From contig JAFEGX010000129.1 of NCBI GenBank assembly GCA_018239675.1, forward strand, positions 1 through 49,898: DNA of 49,898 nucleotides, in the 5' to 3' direction. Each line of letters begins with the position of its first letter. Within the stretch, counting starts at the first letter, position 1. Positions 42,503 to 49,898 of this stretch are shown one piece after another. The notes beneath the pieces are model-generated. The model was not told where the DNA came from. It made no database searches and saw only the letters and a list, made by a program, of their open reading frames with translations. The stretch comes from Verrucomicrobiota bacterium (GTDB lineage Bacteria > Verrucomicrobiota > Verrucomicrobiia > Opitutales > Opitutaceae). The position numbers were made by a program, and so were the translations under genes.

Positions 42503-44022
42503 GACGACGGAGGGGAAAAGGTCAGCACGGCGACTGCGAACGGCCCGAGCGCCACGTCGGCGCCGGCGAAGCCGCTTCGGCGCGCCGGCCCCGGGCCGCT
42601 GGCCACGTCAACCGCCTCCAGGGTTCCGGCTGCCACCGGGTCGTGCAGCCGGACAGTCACGGGCCGGTTCCGCTTGTTGACCAGCAGGAGCTTTCGACCG
42701 TGCGGGGTGACGAATCCCTGCACCAGCGTATCGGGATACATCTCCTCGGTTCGCGTCACCACGAGCCGGTCACCGGGCTGGAAGTGCTGCCGCAGGAGCT
42801 GGAGAACCCGGTAGCGCGCGGTGGGCGCGCCCGTGCGCCAGTCGATCATCGTCACGCTGGGATACTGCGTGGGAAAGCCGACGAGCTGAGACATTGAGAT
42901 CACTTCGATGCCGAGCTTGGCCGACTCCGCGAAGAGATAGGCGAACACGGCGCCCGACGCGTTCCAGTACTCCGGCGGGATCGGGGGCAGCGTGGCCGGG
43001 TCCGCCGACTTGGATTCGCGGTCCGCGGGCAGGATCGTGCCGACCTCGTTGAGCGCGACTTGGGTCGCCGGCGACCAGCGCCGGCGGATCACGTCGATGT
43101 AGCGCGCGGTCGCGACGAACCGGTCCGCCTGGTCGAAGAAGGTGTGCTGCCAGTGTTCCGCCGTCTGGCTGCGGTCAACCAGCGCGTAGAAATGATAGGA
43201 GATCATGTCCAGCGGGATGCCGGGCGCGTGGTTCGCGGGATTCAGGAAATGCTCGAACATCTCCGGCGCCTGGCTGGGCAGCGCGAGCGACAGGCCGACG
43301 AATTTCAGGTCGGGCGCCACCCGGCGCACCGCTGCGACGATCGCGTCGTAGCGCTCCGTGTACTGCCGCGGGGTCATCTTGTGCTCGAGGTCGGGCTCGT
43401 TGCAGACCTCCCAGTAGGCAAATCGATACCGGTGCCCCGACTCGTGCCGCCGGCCCAGTTCGTCGACAAAGCCGCCCGCCAGGTACCATCCCGCGACCCG
43501 CGCGTAGTAGTCGGCGAGCTCCTGCAGGCCGCCCGGCCGCAGCTCGGTGCCCTGGGTGTACGTCCACGTGACCTCGTCGGGATCCGCCGGGTAGGCCACC
43601 GGGGCCGGGGTCGCGAACAGCCACGCCGGGATGGTGCTGAAGTCCATCATCACGGGACGGTCCCCGCTGGCCTGCATGAAATCCTCGACGAGCGGGTCGA
43701 GCAGCGAAAAGTCCCACGACGTCCGCCCGGCCGTGGGTGCCTCGAGCTCCGCGACGGCGAGCCGCGGGTAGGGCAGCCACGGCACGAACCGCACCGCGTC
43801 GGCCCGCAGCTCGGCGATCGCGGCGAACGCCGGGCCGTGCAGGACCGCGCCGCGCCGCAGGAAGGGGTTCACGACGACTTGAAAGCTCAGGGTCGTGACC
43901 GACGGGCGCAGGACATGATCCCAGTCAACGGTCACCGCGGGGCGTGCGGCCGGCGTGGCGCCGCGGGCGGCCGCGGCGGCGAGCACCGTGCAGGCCAGGG
44001 TCCGGAGCAGGCGGGCCTTCAC
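42499..44022 (-). CDS. Exported GH39-like glycosidase
   Basis: A 507-residue clan-A TIM-barrel enzyme with a signal peptide (LLRTLACTVLAAAAARG). The acid/base candidate is Glu209 in VCNEPDLEH and the nucleophile candidate Glu326 in LNEVGT, spaced as in GH39 (beta-xylosidase, alpha-L-iduronidase). RYRFAYWEVCNEPDLEH is the family signature, and a beta-sandwich tail follows (GRKLLLVNKRNRPVTVRL). It probably trims oligosaccharides in the periplasm before RhaT-like uptake. It starts 9 bases after the isomerase stop and overlaps the permease start. Confidence 0.85.
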   Translation of the reverse strand: MKARLLRTLACTVLAAAAARGATPAARPAVTVDWDHVLRPSVTTLSFQVVVNPFLRRGAVLHGPAFAAIAELRADAVRFVPWLPYPRLAVAELEAPTAGRTSWDFSLLDPLVEDFMQASGDRPVMMDFSTIPAWLFATPAPVAYPADPDEVTWTYTQGTELRPGGLQELADYYARVAGWYLAGGFVDELGRRHESGHRYRFAYWEVCNEPDLEHKMTPRQYTERYDAIVAAVRRVAPDLKFVGLSLALPSQAPEMFEHFLNPANHAPGIPLDMISYHFYALVDRSQTAEHWQHTFFDQADRFVATARYIDVIRRRWSPATQVALNEVGTILPADRESKSADPATLPPIPPEYWNASGAVFAYLFAESAKLGIEVISMSQLVGFPTQYPSVTMIDWRTGAPTARYRVLQLLRQHFQPGDRLVVTRTEEMYPDTLVQGFVTPHGRKLLLVNKRNRPVTVRLHDPVAAGTLEAVDVASGPGPARRSGFAGADVALGPFAVAVLTFSPPSS

Positions 44023-44031
44023 GGCGGCGAC

Positions 44032-45459
44032 CTAGCAGACGCGGACGCTCTCCAGACCGAGCAGCGCCCCGAGCTTCTCGAGCCGGTCCGACACATGGCC
44101 GACGCCGATCGCGCAATGGTGGGCCGGGCCGTGCGCGCTCCAGCGGTCCACGAACTCGCGGGCGCCGCACGCGAAACGATAGCGGCTGTTGGTGTTGCCG
44201 ATCTGGAGGATCGGGCCCGGCACTGACTCGGCCTGCGCGTGCAGCAGGGCCAGCCGTCCGTCCGGGGTCTCGTAGACGGAGAGCAGGGTGACGGGGCCGT
44301 GCTTGACGGCCATCTCGACCGAGACGCCGCGGCCGACCTTGCCGTGGTAGACCTGCAGCGGGCGCACCCGGGTCTTGCCCTGCGCGATGGCGAGGTGGCC
44401 GGGACCGTCATGGCCCATCAGCACGATGTCGTCTTTGAAATCCATCGCGTAATATTCGGTGAACGAGCCGCCGGCGCCGAGGAGGTCCATGATCTTCATG
44501 GCCTGGAGATTCTTCACCTCGTACTCGCCGGCGACCGGCACGCCGCGCGCCGTCAGCAGCGAGGTGCCCAGGATGATCGACGCCATCGTGGCCTCGTTCT
44601 CGGTGAGGCCGCTGCCCTTGTGGTAATAGGCCAGGCCGCCCAGGCGGTGGAGCGACACCAGCTGGTCGAGCGCCACGGACGTGCGGGCCGCATCCAGCAG
44701 GTCGGCCTCGGCGCAGTCCGACTGGATGTCGAACTCCTTCCGGAACTCCTGCAGCCGCGCCTTCACCTCGCCGGCGCCGGCGGCGCGGCGCAGGGCGCTG
44801 AGTTCCTCCACCTCGATCATCTCGAAGTGCGTGCCGAAGGTCGCGCAGTGCCGGGTCAGGTCGGAGTAGATGTCGAGCATGCCTCCGTAGTATTGGCCCA
44901 TCAGGCCGAGGCGCTGGCCGTGGAGCTGGGCGGCGACCCGGCCGGCGTCGACCCAGGCTCCGACTTCGCGCCAGCAGGGATCCGTGTCGGCGAGCACACC
45001 CGTGACCTGATGAAACCGGATGCCGGCCCGGCGGAAGACGTTCGCGATTTCCGGGACCGGGCACGCCGAGCAGTGCGCCAGCCACTCACCCGTCATCCTG
45101 GTCCGGTCGCCGAGGGCGTTGAACTTCGCGTAGTCGATGGCTTCCGACGGGGCGACGTTGAGGATCAGGACCGGCACCTGCGCGCGGCGCACGACCGGGA
45201 GGACGGTGGAGGAGAGCGCGTAGGTCGTGACGTGCAGCACGATCAGGTCGACGTCCTGGCGGCGAAACTCCCGGCCGGCCGCGTAGGCGCGGTCGGCGGT
45301 GTCGACGAGGCCGAGGTTGACGAGTTCCACGCCGGGTCGGGCCAGATGGCGGGCGACCTGGCCCAGGTAGCCCTCGAGACGTTCCTTCAATCCGGAAAAC
45401 TGGGGCCAGTAGGCGTCGAGCCCGACGCCAAACAAGCCGAGGCGAAAAGGGGGTAGCAT
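44032..45459 (-). CDS. L-arabinose/L-fucose isomerase-fold protein
   Basis: A 475-residue protein of the arabinose/fucose isomerase fold, which interconverts aldoses and ketoses with Mn2+. The N-terminal Rossmann-like part has LGLFGVGLDAYWPQF and DLIVLHVTTYALSSTVLPV; the catalytic part has AYYHKGSG, GEYEVKNLQAMKIM and GAGGSFTEYYAMDF, then the C-terminal barrel with PGPILQIGNTNSRY. These match uncharacterised members rather than classical AraA or FucI, so the sugar cannot be named. I use the ATG at 45459 (MLPPFRLGLF); in-frame ATGs at 45480 and 45519 exist, the latter inside box D. It leads the operon with GH39, permease and aminotransferase. Confidence 0.8.
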   Translation of the reverse strand: MLPPFRLGLFGVGLDAYWPQFSGLKERLEGYLGQVARHLARPGVELVNLGLVDTADRAYAAGREFRRQDVDLIVLHVTTYALSSTVLPVVRRAQVPVLILNVAPSEAIDYAKFNALGDRTRMTGEWLAHCSACPVPEIANVFRRAGIRFHQVTGVLADTDPCWREVGAWVDAGRVAAQLHGQRLGLMGQYYGGMLDIYSDLTRHCATFGTHFEMIEVEELSALRRAAGAGEVKARLQEFRKEFDIQSDCAEADLLDAARTSVALDQLVSLHRLGGLAYYHKGSGLTENEATMASIILGTSLLTARGVPVAGEYEVKNLQAMKIMDLLGAGGSFTEYYAMDFKDDIVLMGHDGPGHLAIAQGKTRVRPLQVYHGKVGRGVSVEMAVKHGPVTLLSVYETPDGRLALLHAQAESVPGPILQIGNTNSRYRFACGAREFVDRWSAHGPAHHCAIGVGHVSDRLEKLGALLGLESVRVC

Positions 45460-45490
45460 GACGCCCCAAAAATAAAACATCTCGGCAGGG

Positions 45491-45520
45491 TTGGGAATCT
45501 GGGTATTGATCTTTGGCATA
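45491..45520 (-). promoter_or_regulatory. Conserved regulon box D
   Basis: On the minus strand TATGCCAAAGATCA, two variable words, then ATTCCC follow the same spacing as boxes A and B. It is 32-61 bases upstream of the isomerase ATG at 45459. The match is weaker in the middle (ATACCCAG for TTCCCGCG). It faces away from box C, making the gap a shared control region. Confidence 0.65.
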
Positions 45521-45646
45521 TAGTAAATGCTCAATCGCTGGATATTCAGGCTTTTGGCCCTTGCGCGGCAGGCCGCGGGGCCGGTCGGCGGTCGGGGCAT
45601 ACGGGAATTGGCAGATCGGCGGGGGGCGGGTCCGGTGGCAGTTCCT

Positions 45647-45678
45647 GTATGGATTTGATCATTGCCGCTATTCTCCGC
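45647..45678 (+). promoter_or_regulatory. Conserved regulon box C
   Basis: GTATG, five bases, GATCATTGCCGC, one base, ATTCTCCG, preceded by CAGTTCCT exactly as box B is. It lies 42 bases upstream of the ATG at 45720. Its embedded ATG (45649) opens a 24-codon frame whose TGA overlaps the gene's start codon. Confidence 0.7.
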
Positions 45679-45719
45679 CGTGCGCCCCTCGGCTACGGTT
45701 CTGGCCCGTGCGCCCCGCC

Positions 45720-47246
45720 ATGAAGCCCCGCCGCCTTTCCCCCCGCTCCCGCACCCTGATTCGCCGCGCCGTCGCCCTGGTCGCCGCGCTCGGCCTGGGC
45801 GTCGCCTCGCCCGCCATGGTCTACCGGCCGGCCCAGGGATCGATGTGGGACCCGACGATCCTCTGGCACGATGGGCTCTACTACGCCTTCATGATGTACG
45901 ACACCGAGGGCGATGACGCGTTCTGCCTGCTGGCGACGTCGCCCGACGGCGTGCACTGGCGGGAGCAGGGCAAGGTGATCAGCGAGCATGACCGACCGGA
46001 CGGCGGGTCGTTCTTCAAGTGCTTCGTCGCGAAGATAGGCGACCGCTTCATCATGGACCACGGCGTGGGCCGCTTCGAAGGCAAGCGCCAGCTGCCGCAG
46101 GACACGATGCGCTTCTACCAGTCGAAGGACCTGCGGCACTGGACCTATATCACGACCACCCATCCGGACCCGCGCTGGTACAGCCGCGACCGGTGGGACC
46201 ACATGTACATGCTGCCGAAGGAGGAGGGCCATCCGGAGGCGGGTTTCTGGGGTTACGTCGTGTCGGTGCCGAAGGCGGGGGTCGACCTGCCGGGCATGAT
46301 GCAGACCACTGATGGCCTGACGTGGGAGGTGCTGCCGCCGGCCAAGGCCGAGTGGGGTGACGTGCCCCCGCGCAATCATTTCGAGTACGGCGGCTGCGAA
46401 CGTCTCAATGGGAAGTACTACCTGCTCGGCGGTGCCAGCGGCTACAACGGCCACAAGGGGTACGCGACCTACACGCTGATCGGCGACGGCCCCCGCGGGC
46501 CGTTTCGTCCGGATGCCGCCGCGTTTCGGCTGTGCGGCAACACCGGGGAGTTCCTCACCTGGCTGGCGTCGTGGGTCCGCGCGAAGGACGAGCTGCTGGT
46601 GGCGAATTTCTCGCTCCTCCAGCACGGCCAGCCCGGACCGTGCATGCTGCCGCTGCGCAAGCCCGTCATCGACCAGGCCGGCCACCTGCGGCTCGGCTGG
46701 TGGCCGGGCAACGAGGCGATCAAGGGCCGCCGCCTGCCGCTGGCCGAAGGCGCCGTCACAGTTTCCGCCGCGGAAAGCGCCGACGGTTTTGCGGTGCACT
46801 ATCTCGACGTGCCGAATGACCGTGACCAGGGACTCGTCCTCGAGGGGCGGATCACGGTCCGCGCCACGTCCGCCTCCGCTCCCGCCGCGGGCATCGCGAT
46901 CGAGGAGCAGGCCGGCCAGGCGATGAGCCTGCTCCTCGGCGTTGGCGCGGCCGATGGCCGGGAAACCCACGCCGGACGGCTCACGACCGGAGCCGACGGC
47001 CGGCGGGTCTTTTCGTCGGAGGATGTGACCGGGAAGGGTTGTGCGACGGTGACCGGCCTGGAGCCGGACCGGGAGCACACCTTCCGCCTGCTCTGTCGCT
47101 GGGAACTGTTCGAACTGTATGTCGACGACCTGCTGGTCCAGACCTACACCCGCCGGCCGGGCAGCGGCCGCGTCGGATTCGTGGTCCAGAATGCGCAAGC
47201 CGGGCTCAGTCGACTCCACGCGTGGGTGATGTCGTATTCCCCGTAA
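45720..47246 (+). CDS. Exported propeller glycosidase with C-terminal beta-sandwich (GH32/GH43-like)
   Basis: A 508-residue protein with an Arg-rich signal peptide (RRAVALVAALGLGVASPA). The N-terminal propeller starts GSMWDPTILWHDGLYYAFMM, where the Asp occupies the nucleophile or base position of GH32/GH43-type blades; RDRWDHMYMLPKEEGH and NHFEYGGCERLNGKYYLLGG hold further acidic residues. A C-terminal jelly-roll (HTFRLLCRWELFELYVDDLL) resembles the GH32 beta-sandwich. The ATG at 45720 overlaps a TGA from an upstream leader-like frame. It is divergent from the isomerase operon, and its 3' side meets the receptor gene tail-to-tail across a strong terminator. Confidence 0.72.
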   Translation: MKPRRLSPRSRTLIRRAVALVAALGLGVASPAMVYRPAQGSMWDPTILWHDGLYYAFMMYDTEGDDAFCLLATSPDGVHWREQGKVISEHDRPDGGSFFKCFVAKIGDRFIMDHGVGRFEGKRQLPQDTMRFYQSKDLRHWTYITTTHPDPRWYSRDRWDHMYMLPKEEGHPEAGFWGYVVSVPKAGVDLPGMMQTTDGLTWEVLPPAKAEWGDVPPRNHFEYGGCERLNGKYYLLGGASGYNGHKGYATYTLIGDGPRGPFRPDAAAFRLCGNTGEFLTWLASWVRAKDELLVANFSLLQHGQPGPCMLPLRKPVIDQAGHLRLGWWPGNEAIKGRRLPLAEGAVTVSAAESADGFAVHYLDVPNDRDQGLVLEGRITVRATSASAPAAGIAIEEQAGQAMSLLLGVGAADGRETHAGRLTTGADGRRVFSSEDVTGKGCATVTGLEPDREHTFRLLCRWELFELYVDDLLVQTYTRRPGSGRVGFVVQNAQAGLSRLHAWVMSYSP

Positions 47247-47411
47247 CCCTCCGGGTGCGTCGGGATCAGACTCAGGCCGGTCGGTTGTGACCGGTGAGCT
47301 GCCGGAGGGGAGGACGCAGGGCGGGGCCGGCGGTTGTGTGGTCCGAGTTCGCGCGCGGGTGCGCGGCAGGCGGGAGCCGTCGGGCAGCGGCGCTGCCGGC
47401 GGGCCAAAAAA

Positions 47412-47441
47412 AAGGAGCCCGGGCGGCTGCCCGGGCTCCTT
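47412..47441 (-). terminator. Strong rho-independent terminator after the TonB-dependent receptor
   Basis: A perfect 13-bp stem (47412-47424 with 47429-47441, core GGAGCCCGGGC) with a 4-base loop. On the minus strand it runs into T8 (47413-47406). It lies 22 bases after the receptor stop and could also act on the convergent gene. Confidence 0.9.
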
Positions 47442-47463
47442 GATACAAACGCTAACCGACAAC

Positions 47464-49623
47464 TTACCGGAAGCGGTATTCGACCGAGAGGCGGATCATG
47501 CGGGGATCGCCGACGTCCGCGTCACCCGGACTCCAGGCGCCCGCCACGTACTCCTTGTCGAAGATGTTGTTCACGCGGAGCGTGTAGCTCAGGTTCTGGT
47601 TGTAGCGGTAACCGATGAAGACGTTTGTCACCGAGTAGCCGTCGAAGGACTGGCCGCCGCGGAAGTACCGGTTGCCCGAGATGTAGGTGCCGCCACCGAC
47701 GTTCCAGTTCTTGAGCGGGCCCTCGGTGAAGTTGTAGCGTGTGAAGGCGCCCGCACTCTCGTTCACCGTGTTGCTCGCGCGCTTGCCGTCGGTGTCGAGC
47801 GTCTCGCCCGTCCAGAACACCGTCGTGAGCTGCCAGTTCTTCGTGAGCTGGAACTGCAGGTCGGCCTCGTAGCCCGTGTACTTGCGCTCGGGCGAGAGGA
47901 GGTAATAGCCGACGCCATTCGCGTTGCGCAGGCCCGACGGGACGGGAATGTTGCTCAGCGTGAGCCAATAGTAGTCGACCGTGGCGTTCACAAGTCCGCC
48001 AAAGAGATCGGTCTTCACACCGACCTCGTTGCCCTCGCCGAGTCGGTTTGGCAGGCGGTTGCCATTGATGTCGATGGTCGTGGCCGAAGTCGCCTGGAAC
48101 ATCGTCGCGTAGCCGTAGTAGAGGGACACGTTCTTGATCGGCTTGACCACGATGCCGGCGCGCTTGGCGCTGTCTTGGGTGTCGTTCGACGGCGCCTGCG
48201 GGTTCGTGGCCTTGATGCGTGAGATGCCGCCGTTCACGATCAGGCGGTCGTCGAACATCGAGAGCGTCTCGAGGAAGTAGTAGGTCTGGGTCGTGCCGTC
48301 TTCCCGGTTGGGCGAGGGCTTGTTCTTCGGCGACGACGGAACCGCGATCTTGCTGAAGTCGATCGGATTGGAGAAGCTCGTCGTGATGAACGCCGGCGTG
48401 TAGGTGAATGTCTCGCCGACGCCCTTGCGGGTGTCATAGAGGTAGCCGAAGTTCGTCTGCAGGTTGACCTTGCCGATCGTGTACTTGCCGATGTTGTCCG
48501 TGCCGTAGACCTTCGACTCGAAGTTCTCGTCGTAGTCGAAATAGTCGAGCGTCAGGGTATCGTGGGCGAAATCGCGGGTGCCGACGTAGAGATAGTCGAT
48601 GGACGGGCGGTCGCCGCGCTCGGTCTGGTAGTAGACGCGCGACTGCCAGTTTTCATTCCACTGGTACGTCGCGTTCAGCCGGAGGTCGTTGAAGTAGAGG
48701 CCGTAGGTGCCCCACGAGGGTGCATAGCGGAAGAACCGGCCCTTGGGCGAGCGGTACGGCTTCAGGATCGGTCCGCGGTTGTCGATGACGTTGACCGCGT
48801 CAAAGGTGCCGAGGTCAAACTGGTGCCAGTCGTACGAGGCGCGCACGGTCGCCTTGCCGTTGGTCCATTGCACCGTCGAGTTCACGATGCGGCGGTTGTC
48901 GCGGTAGGACTCGTTGAAGCCGTCGGACTTCTGGTAGGCCGAGACGATGCGGTAGGAGAAGCCCTTCGCGAGGGGTCCGGTGATGTCGAAGTCGACGCGC
49001 TTCCAGCCGTAGTCGCCGATCGAGGCGCCCAGGCTGCCCTGAAACTCCGGGAGGGGCTTCTTGGTGGTCTTGATGACCAGGCCGAAGAGGCTCGGATTCG
49101 AGCCGTACAGAAGCGCCTGCGGGCCCTTCAGGACCTCGTAGGTGTCAATGCCGGCGTTGTCGGCGAAGAAGCTGAGGTCCGGGATGTCGTCCACCATCGT
49201 GAAACCGACGCGCTGGCCGCGGATCTGCATCTGCTCGCCGCGGACGTAGGGATTCACGCCGCTCGCGACAAACTTCAGGGTGTCACTGGCCGACTCCGGC
49301 ACACCGATGTCGTCGATGAGGTCCCGTGGGATGACGCGGACATTGGCGGACATGTCCGCGAGGTCCTGGCTGGTCTTCATGCCGGACACGGACTGCTTGG
49401 CGAAGTAGCCTTGGTCTTTGGAGCTCTTCACCTCGAAGGCCGGCAGTTGCACGGCTTCGGTCTCTTTTTCCTTCTTCGTGGCGGTGTTCTCGGCGATGTC
49501 GACGTTGGAGGGCGTCGGGGCGACTTGGGCCATGACGGCTGTCGTCGCGAGGAGGGCCAGCACCAGCGCCCGGCGCGCGGGCCGGAGCGGACGGATGAGG
49601 CCAGGGGGACTGACGATGTTCAT
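47464..49623 (-). CDS. TonB-dependent outer-membrane receptor
   Basis: A 719-residue outer-membrane importer with signal peptide (RRALVLALLATTAVMAQ), a Lys/Glu-rich linker, the TonB-box-like VQLPAFEVKSSKDQ, a plug domain (VRVIPRDLIDDIGVPESASD, GPQALLYGSNPSLFG) and a 22-strand barrel with alternating aromatic strands ending VNNIFDKEYVAGAW and a terminal strand SVEYRFR. The final residue is Arg rather than an aromatic, which is slightly atypical for barrel assembly. It would import a sugar oligomer or a metal complex with TonB energy; siderophore-type receptors share the plug motifs. No SusD-like lipoprotein is encoded nearby. It ends the locus and is probably its outer-membrane entry point. 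Confidence 0.92.
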   Translation of the reverse strand: MNIVSPPGLIRPLRPARRALVLALLATTAVMAQVAPTPSNVDIAENTATKKEKETEAVQLPAFEVKSSKDQGYFAKQSVSGMKTSQDLADMSANVRVIPRDLIDDIGVPESASDTLKFVASGVNPYVRGEQMQIRGQRVGFTMVDDIPDLSFFADNAGIDTYEVLKGPQALLYGSNPSLFGLVIKTTKKPLPEFQGSLGASIGDYGWKRVDFDITGPLAKGFSYRIVSAYQKSDGFNESYRDNRRIVNSTVQWTNGKATVRASYDWHQFDLGTFDAVNVIDNRGPILKPYRSPKGRFFRYAPSWGTYGLYFNDLRLNATYQWNENWQSRVYYQTERGDRPSIDYLYVGTRDFAHDTLTLDYFDYDENFESKVYGTDNIGKYTIGKVNLQTNFGYLYDTRKGVGETFTYTPAFITTSFSNPIDFSKIAVPSSPKNKPSPNREDGTTQTYYFLETLSMFDDRLIVNGGISRIKATNPQAPSNDTQDSAKRAGIVVKPIKNVSLYYGYATMFQATSATTIDINGNRLPNRLGEGNEVGVKTDLFGGLVNATVDYYWLTLSNIPVPSGLRNANGVGYYLLSPERKYTGYEADLQFQLTKNWQLTTVFWTGETLDTDGKRASNTVNESAGAFTRYNFTEGPLKNWNVGGGTYISGNRYFRGGQSFDGYSVTNVFIGYRYNQNLSYTLRVNNIFDKEYVAGAWSPGDADVGDPRMIRLSVEYRFR

Positions 49624-49898
49624 TGGTGGGGGTTGGTTCGGGATTTGGATGGTGGGGATTCAGCCCGGGGAGGGCGAAAGGGAAAGCAATTGCCGCCGCG
49701 CGGACCGTCGCCACCACCCGGCGACGACGGCCGCGCGGCGGCCTACCCGCGCACACACCTGCGCGCACAGAGGGCGGTGCCCCTGGCGATTGCTCCGCCC
49801 GCCGACGCGGTCGGGCCGCAATTGGCCGCAGCCAATGATGAGCGGTGCCGGGGTGATCACGGCGCCAAGATACCCGAATGCGTCCTTGAATTTAAATC
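49624..49898. other. Upstream region of the receptor gene to the window edge
   Basis: No gene that I can support. GC-rich until an AT-rich end (TTGAATTTAAATC at 49886-49898). I looked for the regulon box seen at four other promoters and found no copy here. Confidence 0.45.

Noticed and set aside
40475..42814. 779-codon plus-strand frame
   Set aside because: Antisense to the PLP enzyme, the RhaT-like permease and part of the GH39-like gene; composition is biased and no domain is seen.

Overview
The window is high-GC bacterial chromosome that looks like a Verrucomicrobiota member close to Opitutaceae. This lineage call is inference. It rests on the mix of Gfo/Idh/MocA dehydrogenases, a RhaT-type permease, a GH78 rhamnosidase, GH51/GH39/GH43-like enzymes, ThuA and sialidase-fold proteins, and a TonB-dependent receptor with no SusD partner. 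I find no rRNA, tRNA, CRISPR array, transposase or complete integrase.

Region by region. 1-4.0 kb: a minus-strand surface-glycan operon (small unknown protein, CDP-paratose epimerase-like protein, GT2, membrane GT39-like). 4.1-13.2 kb: mostly housekeeping genes: polyprenyl diphosphate synthase, FmdB-type zinc ribbon, membrane protein, MurJ, small GNAT, YqjM-like ene-reductase, an (alpha/alpha)6-barrel protein, an ACT-like protein behind a terminator hairpin, RluE-like pseudouridine synthase and an MDR oxidoreductase. 13.4-23.3 kb: minus-strand sugar genes: a GH78 rhamnosidase with two Gfo-type dehydrogenases, mannose-1-phosphate guanylyltransferase, a ThuA/Gfo pair and a GH43-like protein.

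23.6-26.2 kb is an accessory block of six small plus-strand genes: a LuxR-type HTH protein, two paralogous proteins resembling only the N-terminal arm of tyrosine recombinases, a stand-alone LytTR protein, a one-TM peptide and a PanD (aspartate decarboxylase)-like protein with an altered self-cleavage site. I recognise no named system with this gene set, and it is the best candidate here for something undescribed.

26.4-29.5 kb holds an alpha/beta hydrolase, a kelch protein and an N-methyl-amino-acid oxidase-like flavoprotein. 29.6-49.6 kb is a large glycan-utilisation locus. A plus-strand series (29665-40131) encodes three sialidase-fold proteins, a GH51 arabinofuranosidase, a secreted TIM-barrel protein, an amidohydrolase, a class-I-glutaminase-like protein and a GH43-like propeller. 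A convergent minus-strand operon (45459-40157) encodes an arabinose/fucose isomerase-like protein, a GH39-like enzyme, a RhaT-like permease and an exported class V aminotransferase. A divergent propeller hydrolase (45720-47246) and a TonB-dependent receptor (49623-47464) close the locus. A conserved ~31-bp box occurs upstream of four of these units, two of them in the divergent hub at 45.46-45.72 kb, so the locus looks like one regulon. The probable flow is outer-membrane uptake, periplasmic trimming, RhaT-like import and isomerisation of a deoxyhexose or pentose. The actual substrate cannot be read from sequence alone.

All calls come from reading the sequence and supplied translations; no database search or structure prediction was run.
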